Below, piece after piece: positions 7,097 to 12,752 of a stretch of DNA of 17,157 nucleotides. Numbering within the stretch: position 1 is the first letter of the stretch; each line of letters starts with the position of its first letter. The stretch is from DAOVRD01 sp964605915. Lineage in GTDB: Bacteria > Planctomycetota > Brocadiia > SM23-32. A model generated the notes under the pieces. That model made no database searches, had not been told where the DNA came from, and saw nothing but the letters and a program-made list of their open reading frames with translations. Both the position numbers and the translations under genes were made by a program. The stretch is from positions 1-17,157 of the forward strand of contig CAZSET010000065.1 in assembly GCA_964605915.1 (NCBI GenBank), written 5' to 3'.

Positions 7097-7534
7097 TCAG
7101 GCTTCGGGCTCAAGCTCCCCGATGCGCTTCTTGATGCCGTCCAGCGCGTCCTCGAGGTACTCGGCCTCGGACTTGAGCCCTTCCATTTCCTGCTCCTTCG
7201 TTGGGGCCGGCGCGAAGGGCGCCGCGTAGGGCGCTCCGTAGGCCGGGTAGGCCGCCGGCCGGTAGGGCGCCCCGTAGGGAGCTGCGTAGGGCGCCCCGTA
7301 GCCGACGGCCCCGCCGAAGGCGGGATAGCCGCTGGCGGCTCTCGCCCAGCCGGGCATCCCCGTCGCGTAGAACCAGTTACGGCGTCCCCAGCCGCCTCCG
7401 CGGCCCCGGCCCCCATATCCCCGCCCGGGGATGGGGTTCATGTAACCGGGAGCCGGATAGCCTGCACAATAGCCTGCGGCGCGTCCCGTCATGGGACCCA
7501 TTCCGCCAGGTCCTGTTCCATCTCCGCCTGGCAT
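7097..7534 (-). CDS. DUF5320-type Gly/Tyr/Pro-rich protein with C-terminal coiled coil
   Basis: The 145-residue protein opens with MPGGDGTGPGGMGPMTGRAA and GYCAGY (C23), the hallmark of DUF5320 small proteins often found beside NifX-like and DUF134 genes in anaerobes. The middle (about 38-112) is rich in Gly, Ala, Pro and Tyr with repeated YGAPY/YAAPY units. The last 35 residues (KEQEMEGLKSEAEYLEDALD onward) form a charged coiled coil, as in many family members. The function of DUF5320 is unknown. ATG 7534 is preceded by AGGAGGAGGAAG and gives the conserved N-terminus. The longer frame running to 7849 is not coding upstream, because it overlaps the neighbouring paralogue out of frame. Confidence 0.82.
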   Translation of the reverse strand: MPGGDGTGPGGMGPMTGRAAGYCAGYPAPGYMNPIPGRGYGGRGRGGGWGRRNWFYATGMPGWARAASGYPAFGGAVGYGAPYAAPYGAPYRPAAYPAYGAPYAAPFAPAPTKEQEMEGLKSEAEYLEDALDGIKKRIGELEPEA

Positions 7535-7606
7535 CTTCCTCCTCCTCTCCGGCGAAACGGCGTTGCCATTCTGCCGCTCCGCCTCAGTCAAGTTCCCTCT
7601 TGAGTA

Positions 7607-7630
7607 GGCGAGCCCGCCTTGCGGCTCGCC
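7607..7630. other. Intercistronic 8-bp hairpin between the DUF5320 paralogues
   Basis: GGCGAGCC (7607-7614) pairs perfectly with GGCTCGCC (7623-7630) across an 8-base loop. The stem begins 72 bases upstream of the downstream DUF5320 start and 8 bases after the stop of the upstream paralogue. No T-run follows on the minus strand. An mRNA-processing or partial attenuation role is possible. Confidence 0.45.
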
Positions 7631-7638
7631 GGCGAGCT

Positions 7639-7974
7639 TCACCATCGGCGGAAGCCCCGGCCGCGGCCGCGACCAAGACCGCCCCGCCAGCCAAGCCCGA
7701 ACCCCAGGCCGCGGCCGCGGAAGCCTCCCCAGCCATAGGCCGGTGAGATCCCGCGTCCCCAGCCGGCGGCGTACGGGGCCGACATCGGCCCGTACGGCAT
7801 CATCGCACGCCCCATGGGCCAGCCGCCGTAGAAAGCGCCCGCTCCCCAACCCCCGACACCACGTCCGGGGATCGCATTCATGAACCCGGGCATCGGGTAG
7901 CCAGCGCAGTAGCCGGCCGCTCGTCCCGTCATCGGGCCCATGCCCATGGGTCCTGTTCCGTCTCCCCCTGGCAT
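7639..7974 (-). CDS. DUF5320-type Gly-rich protein, short paralogue without coiled coil
   Basis: The 111-residue protein shares the N-terminus of its downstream neighbour almost position for position (MPGGDGTGPMGMGPMTGRAA, GYCAGYPMPG, PGRG; C23). It then diverges into a Gly/Trp/Arg/Met-rich region and ends in GRGRGRGFRRW. The C-terminal coiled coil of the paralogue is missing. The two genes differ at many third positions across the shared part, so this is an old tandem duplication kept by selection on the protein. The start is well supported, with AAGGAGG seven bases upstream of the ATG, among the strongest ribosome binding sites in the window. Function unknown. The single conserved Cys and Gly-rich body suggest a structural or metal-associated role, but this is only a guess. 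Confidence 0.8.
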   Translation of the reverse strand: MPGGDGTGPMGMGPMTGRAAGYCAGYPMPGFMNAIPGRGVGGWGAGAFYGGWPMGRAMMPYGPMSAPYAAGWGRGISPAYGWGGFRGRGLGFGLGWRGGLGRGRGRGFRRW

Positions 7975-8033
7975 GACGCCACCTCCTTAATGTGAGATTG
8001 AACTGGTCTTACACGCTCTGCGTTCATCGGCTC

Positions 8034-8228
8034 TCAACGTGCCCGCGTCATCTTGCTGCCGCACTTGGCGCAGTTGGTCTCGTAGCAGGGCACTCCCCGC
8101 TTGTGCGTGCCCTTGGCCCCGCAGTTCGGGCAGACGCAATCGCCGCCCGGGCCGGCGCCGAAGCCGCCCATCCGTCCGCGGCCTCCGCCGCGACCTGTTC
8201 CACGACCCGTTCCTCCGCCTCCGCCCAT
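8034..8228 (-). CDS. Small Gly-rich zinc ribbon protein
   Basis: The 64-residue protein has a Gly/Arg-rich leader (1-30) followed by a compact zinc ribbon. C33/C36 (CPNCG) and C53/C56 (CAKCG) flank HKRGVPCYE, where C48 is also conserved in similar small proteins that accompany DUF134, DUF5320 and NifX genes. C31 is a further cysteine just before the ribbon. It is predicted to bind one zinc, or a rubredoxin-like iron. AAGGAGG lies eight bases before the ATG at 8228. An open frame to 8327 exists but overlaps the DUF134 gene without a good ribosome site. It starts 19 bases after DUF134. Function unknown. Confidence 0.78.
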   Translation of the reverse strand: MGGGGGTGRGTGRGGGRGRMGGFGAGPGGDCVCPNCGAKGTHKRGVPCYETNCAKCGSKMTRAR

Positions 8229-8247
8229 GTGTCCGGCCTCCTTTTGG

Positions 8248-8592
8248 TTAGCGCCATCCCCAACCGCGCCTGCCGCGCCGCAGTCCGCGCCCCATCGGGG
8301 GCACGAACTGCACCGGCCCACCTTCAATCGCCAGGGCGTGGCCCTGAGAGAAGGCCTCGGCCACCTTCTGGTGGGCGCTTCCCAGGATCCTGCTCACGGT
8401 CGGGCGCGATACCCCGAGCCGCTCGGCCACGGCCTCCTGGTTCAGGCCTTCCCCGTCGGCCAGCCGCAGCGCCTCGTATTCGTCCAGCCTCACCGTTATC
8501 CACATAAGCTCGCGCGCGGGCACGCCGGCCGGCTTGAAGACGGCCACGGGGGGCCTGTGGGCTATCGTGCGCGGCTTCCTGCTTCGGGGCAT
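8248..8592 (-). CDS. DUF134 family helix-turn-helix regulator, likely autoregulator of the operon
   Basis: The 114-residue DNA-binding protein has the DUF134 signature (VAVFKPAGVPARELM at 17-30, RLDEYEALRLAD at 35-46) followed by a sigma70-region-4-like helix-turn-helix (NQEAVAERLGVSRPTVSRIL, 51-70). The segment QGHALAIEGG after it is also typical. The tail GRGLRRGRRGWGWR is unusually basic and may add nonspecific DNA contact. It is the first gene of the operon. GAGGAA lies four bases before the ATG, and the predicted leader is only about 20 bases. A perfect 16-bp palindrome over the promoter just upstream is the obvious operator candidate. DUF134 proteins are commonly linked to NifX-type genes, but their signal is not established. 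Confidence 0.88.
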   Translation of the reverse strand: MPRSRKPRTIAHRPPVAVFKPAGVPARELMWITVRLDEYEALRLADGEGLNQEAVAERLGVSRPTVSRILGSAHQKVAEAFSQGHALAIEGGPVQFVPPMGRGLRRGRRGWGWR

Positions 8593-8604
8593 CGCTTCCT
8601 CATT

Positions 8605-8620
8605 ATGAACATATGTTCAT
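8605..8620. promoter_or_regulatory. 16-bp perfect palindrome, candidate DUF134 operator
   Basis: ATGAACATATGTTCAT is a perfect 16-bp inverted repeat centred between 8612 and 8613. It overlaps the downstream end of the -10 box (8619-8624) and the predicted transcription start near 8612. A protein bound here would block RNA polymerase. Its place 12 bases before the DUF134 start codon suggests autorepression. It is AT-rich in otherwise GC-rich surroundings, which makes a chance palindrome unlikely. Confidence 0.75.
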
Positions 8621-8647
8621 TATAGCCCCCCGCCTTTCGTCTGTCAA
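8619..8647 (-). promoter_or_regulatory. Consensus sigma70 promoter of the metal-cluster operon
   Basis: Read on the minus strand, TTGACA (8647-8642) and TATAAT (8624-8619) are both perfect consensus hexamers separated by exactly 17 bases. Transcription should start near 8612, giving a leader of about 20 bases before DUF134. Such a strong core promoter normally needs repression, which fits the overlapping palindrome. It may drive all eleven minus-strand genes down to 586. Confidence 0.85.
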
Positions 8648-9060
8648 CCGTTGTGCCTCGAGGTAATAGGCCTTGCGCGCAGCCGCCGTGCCACGGGAGC
8701 CTTGCCAGATCACTTGGCCCAATCATCCAGTGGCCTGCAGCACATGTCAGCGAAGACACTGCCAGGCGACTGCTTGCAGGCTTGTTCGGCCCACGTTACA
8801 ATGTCGCCACCATGGAAGCTTGAGCATCACGTGTGCGGTCAGGCCTAGCGGGTGCGAGCCTAAGGTCGAGGACTCGACTGATTGCCCGCGGCCTGGAGGT
8901 GGCGTGCCGAGGGGGTCGCCACGGACGTGATGCGTGATGCTCAGACCGTCCCGCCGAGCAGTCTCCCCCATGCCTGCGGACAGCCGTCCCGCACCCGGCT
9001 CTGCAGTTGCATGTCGTTCGTCAGTGATGTTGAGCATGGAGTCCGAATGGGGAAGATGCA
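8648..9060. other. Divergent intergenic region with one weak plus-strand promoter candidate
   Basis: No convincing gene is seen in these 413 bases; open frames on either strand lack recognisable motifs. On the plus strand TTGCAG (8774-8779), a 17-base spacer and TACAAT (8797-8802) could be a promoter for the Sir2-like gene, about 250 bases upstream of its start. The -35 matches only three consensus positions. No tRNA or obvious structured RNA was found by eye. Confidence 0.3.
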
Positions 9061-10176
9061 ATGATAGAGCTAGAGAAGATGGCGCCGGAGCAGTTGGCGA
9101 ACTACCGCCGCATCTGGGGTCAGTTCCTGGGCATGGAGTTCACGTTCTTATCCCGCAAGGGCGTTTTCTCCTTCTACGGCGACTTCGACGTGTCGCAGCA
9201 GGGCCAGATATCCCTGGTCACCCTTTTCGTCGGCAATTCGTGTGCCCATCCGAGAAACGCGCTCGTTGGCGAGATCGAAAGCCTGAGAGCTGCCATCGCT
9301 GCCAGCGACTGGTCGTTGGCCGAGGCGAATGAACAGCGCATGGAGGCGGAAAGAGACGGGCTCCGGCTGGAATTGCTCTGTGAGCCAATTGCAGACGACC
9401 GGCTCGGCACCCATTTGCTGCTGACACACGGCGACACCTCTTCGTGGCGAGGAACCTACTTCGCCCGTGACTTCGCCGAGTATGCTGCGCCACCGGCACG
9501 GCCGGCTCGCGTGCCACGTCGAGCGGCCGACGGGTATGAGCCGGATAAGGCGGAGGTTATCGACGTAGCCGAACTCGGCCGTCGCCTGGAAGGGCTGCCC
9601 TTGGTCGCTTTCACAGGGGCTGGCATCTCCGTCGGGTGCGGCATTCCTGCCTTCAGCGGCCCGGGTGGTCTCGAGCAGCAGTTCCCGATACACGACTACG
9701 ACTTCCCCGGGAAGGTGAGTGACTGGCTTATCGCCCGACCCACACAGACAGCGCAGATCTTGGGCCGGTTCCACGCCGGGTTCATGACTGCTCAGCCCGG
9801 CCCGGCGCACAAAGCGTTGGCCGATATGGAGAGGCGTGGAGTACTCAAGCACATCATCACGGGCAACTTTGATGGCCTTCATGAACGGGCGGGCAGCGCC
9901 AACGTTCACATCAACGAAGACCAGTACTTCACGCATGACGGTGAGGGATGGTCGTGGATTAGCCAGGGGCGGGCGGCGCTGGTGGCTGGCGTGTCAAGCG
10001 AGGCGAAGTCCGGCCTGCTCGAGTACGCGCGTGCCAATCACATCCAGCTGGCCGCCATAGCCCCCGACCGTCCATACTTCCTGACGGAGAGTGACTGGTT
10101 CGTACGAGGCCGCGCCGAGGACGTTCTTCCCCAACTGGCCGTGCTGCTGTCGGGCGAGCCGCTGGCCGACGACTGA
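9061..10176 (+). CDS. Sir2-like protein with unrecognised N-terminal domain and no catalytic histidine
   Basis: The 371-residue protein has two parts. Residues 1-145 match no family I recognise; they are Trp/Phe-rich with a Glu/Arg-rich helix at about 86-106, joined by a Pro/Arg linker (143-158). Residues 165-365 look like a Sir2/DHS NAD-binding fold: FTGAGISVGCGIPAFSGPGG at 184-203 matches GAGxSxxxGIPxFRG, and ITGNFDGLHERAGSANV at 266-282 matches TQNxDxLHxxAG. LVAGVSSEA around 307-315 aligns with the VVGTS strand. The catalytic His of sirtuins (usually LHG after NV) is replaced by HINE, and no zinc Cys pairs are present. Protein deacylation is therefore doubtful. NAD or ADP-ribose binding, or NAD hydrolysis as in some defence proteins, is possible. 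GGGGAAG lies five bases before the ATG. Confidence 0.8.
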   Translation: MIELEKMAPEQLANYRRIWGQFLGMEFTFLSRKGVFSFYGDFDVSQQGQISLVTLFVGNSCAHPRNALVGEIESLRAAIAASDWSLAEANEQRMEAERDGLRLELLCEPIADDRLGTHLLLTHGDTSSWRGTYFARDFAEYAAPPARPARVPRRAADGYEPDKAEVIDVAELGRRLEGLPLVAFTGAGISVGCGIPAFSGPGGLEQQFPIHDYDFPGKVSDWLIARPTQTAQILGRFHAGFMTAQPGPAHKALADMERRGVLKHIITGNFDGLHERAGSANVHINEDQYFTHDGEGWSWISQGRAALVAGVSSEAKSGLLEYARANHIQLAAIAPDRPYFLTESDWFVRGRAEDVLPQLAVLLSGEPLADD

Positions 10177-10366
10177 GAACGGAGCGATTGAAGCAGAAGG
10201 CGAACGAAGGTCGCCCACGGCGGCTGGACTCTGACATGACGTGTCATCTTCCGTCTGGATTCGCGGCAGGCTTGAGGGTCCGCCACGTGCTTCTGTCCAG
10301 CGGGGGAGGGGCGGTGAAGGCACTGTGCAGCGGGGGAATGATGTGGCTGAGAGGGCGCAGAAGCGG

Positions 10367-10603
10367 TCAGGTGCGGAGGACGTCCAGCGGCTCGAACCGC
10401 GCGCCCAGCACCGCCCGGCTATCCAGACCCAGCCACCGGTCCAGTGCCGTCGCGTAGACGCGGCGGTAGTCCGTGTGGAACCGCAGCGCGCCGTCGTCCA
10501 GGTCGCTCAGGCTCGGATGGGGCCCGACCAAGCCGCCTCTGAGCTTGCCCCCGACCAGGAACACGGGGGCCGCTGCGCCGTGACCCGTGCCGCGGCGGCT
10601 GAG
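10367..10603 (-). pseudogene. C-terminal remnant of a DUF1501 protein
   Basis: On the minus strand about 75 codons read GTGHGAAAPVFLVGGKLRGG, then SDLDDGALRFHTDYRRVYATALDRWLG and end in VLRT-stop. This matches the C-terminal part of DUF1501 (sulfatase-related) proteins, where GTDHG precedes the final strands and an HTDYRxVYA(T)xLxxWLG motif closes the domain. The rest of the protein, normally about 400 residues or more, is absent: in-frame TAA lies upstream near 10643, inside the promoter region of the next gene. It is a decayed fragment, not a functional gene, although the surviving part has no internal stop. The rest of the 540-base gap (10177-10366 and 10604-10716) holds no gene. Confidence 0.75.
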
Positions 10604-10617
10604 GCAAGGTGCAGCAA

Positions 10618-10646
10618 TTGAGTTGGGGGCGGGTTTGGGTTAGCAT
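10618..10646 (+). promoter_or_regulatory. Candidate promoter of the rubrerythrin-like gene
   Basis: TTGAGT (10618-10623) and TAGCAT (10641-10646) are separated by 17 bases, and each matches four of six consensus positions. The start codon follows about 70 bases later. The site abuts the DUF1501 remnant. Moderate to low certainty. Confidence 0.35.
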
Positions 10647-10716
10647 GGAGCTTCCTTTCGGGCGTCCGTCCGACGCCGGGGGCGGGCTTGAGGGAGCTAC
10701 TGGAGGAGGAAAGACA

Positions 10717-11199
10717 ATGGCGGATCTGTTCTCCGTTCGGGAGATGATGGACGTGGCAATCCGCGAGGAGCAGACGGGCGCCACGTTCTACCGGGCTCTG
10801 GCCGAGAGCGCCGAGTCAGAGGAGCTGAAGGACTTCGCCCTGGCAGTGGCAGCGATGGAAGATGAGCACGAGCGCAAGTTCCGGGGCATGCTTGATAGCC
10901 TGGGCGACTACGCGCCGACCGGCGAGTCCTACGGCGGGGAGTACGCCTCCTACATGGCGTATCTGATTGAAGGCCGCATATTCCCCAGCGGCGAAGACGG
11001 GGCGGAGATGGCCCGCCGCCAGGCGTCCGAGAAGGATGCCGTCGAAACCGCCATGGGGATGGAGCGCAACACGCTGCTTTTCTACCACGAGATGCTCAGG
11101 TTCGTGCCTGAGGGCGATCGGGCGCTGCTGGAGACCATCATCGCTGAGGAAAGGCAGCACGTAACCGACTGGGCCAGGTACAAGGAAGAGCACTTTTGA
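10717..11199 (+). CDS. Rubrerythrin-like ferritin-fold diiron protein
   Basis: The 160-residue all-helical protein shows the paired carboxylate and ExxH motifs of rubrerythrin-type diiron proteins: E17/E18 in helix 1, E48-D-E-H51 in helix 2, E110/E116 in helix 3, and E145-R-Q-H148 in helix 4. The C-terminal rubredoxin domain of classical rubrerythrin is absent, so it belongs to the stand-alone erythrin group. Such proteins reduce peroxide or handle iron in anaerobes, and the electron donor would have to be a separate protein. ATG 10717 is chosen because GGAGGAGG lies just upstream and the ferritin helix begins at once. The longer frame to 10609 runs through the candidate promoter. Convergent with the MFS gene, 28 bases apart. 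Confidence 0.87.
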   Translation: MADLFSVREMMDVAIREEQTGATFYRALAESAESEELKDFALAVAAMEDEHERKFRGMLDSLGDYAPTGESYGGEYASYMAYLIEGRIFPSGEDGAEMARRQASEKDAVETAMGMERNTLLFYHEMLRFVPEGDRALLETIIAEERQHVTDWARYKEEHF

Positions 11200-11227
11200 G
11201 GGGGCTCTGCCGGCCGCGCCCCTGCGC

Positions 11228-12568
11228 TCAGGTCGGGCTTCGGCCGACCCAACCCTCGGCCCGAGCGGACAGCTCGCGCTCGGAGGGCCTGCACCAGTGT
11301 AGCGGCAGCAGCGATGCCGCCATGACTATCGCGGCCAGGCAGAAGAGCGCGGCGTGCCCCCAGACGTCCATCACCCAGCCGGCCGCGGGGGCGGCGATAA
11401 TCGCGGCCGGGGTCAGCGCAGCCATGGACAGGGTGGTGTAGCCGACGCGCCTGCCACGGGGGTAGATGCGGAGGGAGAGCGCCCATCTGGTGACCATTTC
11501 CGCCGAGCCGCCCAGGCTCCCCACGAAGACGGCGCCCACGAAGAGCGCCCACGCGCCGGCCGGCGCGAACGCGGCCACGAGCGCGGACAGGATGGCCAGC
11601 GCCGCCCCCGCCTGCATGACGTGCCTGTGGCCGATCCGCTCGGCGAGGCGGGGGCCGACCAGTGTCCCGACAATCGTGGCCAGCCGGCGCACCACGATAA
11701 ACGAACCCACCACGAGCGCCTCGTCCATGCCGTGGTAGATCATGGCCGCCATGGCGTAGAAGGGCATTGTCGCCAGGCGCACCTGGCTCAGCGCGCGATA
11801 GATGAGGAAGTTCCGGTAAGTGGCGTCGCGGCGCAGGGCCGTCAGCAACTCGCGCAAGTAATGTCGTGCGGGGTGCGCGGGCGCAGGCGCCGCGTCCGCC
11901 GGCATCTCGTCCACCAGGGCGAAGATCACGAGCGAGATCAGCAGCGCAGCGAAGCTCACCTCGTACAGCATCACGTAGTTGCGCGGGAAACCCAGCCCGG
12001 CGACGATGGCGGCACAGATCGGGCCGGCCACAAGACCCATCAAAGCCGAAAGGCTCATGCGGTAACCGAACAGCCGGCCCGTGCGCTGATGCGGAATCGT
12101 CTCGGCAACCAGGTCCGTCCAGGGCGGCACGCTGACGCTCATCAGCAAGGACTTCGCCAGAATGCACACCCCGATTACGATGAGCGCGACAGCCGGCCGT
12201 GAGGCGCCGAACAGCGCCAGAGCCCCCGCGATGGCCAGGTAGGGCAACCTGCCCCCCAGCCCCAGCAGCACCACGAGCCGTTTCTTCCGCGCCGCCGCTT
12301 CCACCCGGTGGGCCACGATCAGGGGCGCCAGGAGCGCCGTGCCGGCCAGGGCGTTCAGCACCCCGAGGGCAGTGCCCGACGCGCCGAGCCCGCTGACGGC
12401 CAGCACGGGCAGCACTTCGGCAGCGCTGACGAGCGAATCGCCCAGCGACCAGAATGAGCCCTCGAGCGCGTGGCACCAGAAGTTGACGCGCGCGGAGGGC
12501 GCAATCCGGTCCAGGCACGCGCGTAAGGCAGTGAGCGGTCCCGCGGAACCCATCCGGACTTCAGGCAC
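11228..12568 (-). CDS. Major facilitator superfamily transporter
   Basis: The 446-residue integral membrane protein has about twelve hydrophobic segments in two halves with a charged cytoplasmic loop near the middle (DEMPADAAPAPAHPARHYLREL). The second half keeps an MFS motif A-like loop (GPRLAERIGHRHVM). In the first half the equivalent loop is basic and degenerate (HRVEAAARKKR). No substrate can be read from the sequence. The frame opens with GTG at 12568; an ATG five codons later (12553) is a good alternative. Neither has a strong ribosome site, so the start is uncertain. The gene stands alone, divergent from the sialate O-acetylesterase. Confidence 0.85.
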   Translation of the reverse strand: MPEVRMGSAGPLTALRACLDRIAPSARVNFWCHALEGSFWSLGDSLVSAAEVLPVLAVSGLGASGTALGVLNALAGTALLAPLIVAHRVEAAARKKRLVVLLGLGGRLPYLAIAGALALFGASRPAVALIVIGVCILAKSLLMSVSVPPWTDLVAETIPHQRTGRLFGYRMSLSALMGLVAGPICAAIVAGLGFPRNYVMLYEVSFAALLISLVIFALVDEMPADAAPAPAHPARHYLRELLTALRRDATYRNFLIYRALSQVRLATMPFYAMAAMIYHGMDEALVVGSFIVVRRLATIVGTLVGPRLAERIGHRHVMQAGAALAILSALVAAFAPAGAWALFVGAVFVGSLGGSAEMVTRWALSLRIYPRGRRVGYTTLSMAALTPAAIIAAPAAGWVMDVWGHAALFCLAAIVMAASLLPLHWCRPSERELSARAEGWVGRSPT

Positions 12569-12674
12569 AGCGTTGCGAGCCGCACCTCATCCGGCAGCGC
12601 GGCCTGAATCAGGAAACGAAGTCATCCGGGATAGCAACCGGGACGGCACAAGGAAATAGCTCATCCTGATACCG

Positions 12675-12703
12675 GTGAAAACGCGGCGCGATGGCCGTAT
12701 ATT
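12675..12703 (+). promoter_or_regulatory. Weak candidate promoter upstream of the esterase gene
   Basis: GTGAAA (12675-12680), a 17-base spacer and TATATT (12698-12703) lie 50 bases before the GTG start of the esterase gene. The -10 matches five of six consensus positions and the -35 four. Presented as a candidate only. Confidence 0.3.
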
Positions 12704-12752
12704 GGTTGGTTCGTGACTTGCTTCTTGCGGAACCCCGAGGAGGCCGGAGAAC

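Noticed and set aside
8648..9060. Possible small genes in the divergent gap, including a 104-codon minus frame
   Set aside because: No motif, no good ribosome site and no family resemblance were seen.
11231..11249. 6-bp inverted repeat near the convergent ends of the rubrerythrin-like and MFS genes
   Set aside because: It lies inside the last codons of the MFS gene and has a short stem and no T-tract on either strand, so it is too weak to call a terminator.
11082..12518. Long alternative minus frame (478 codons) over the MFS gene
   Set aside because: It is Arg/Gly/Ala-rich without membrane segments, while the overlapping frame encodes a clear twelve-helix transporter.
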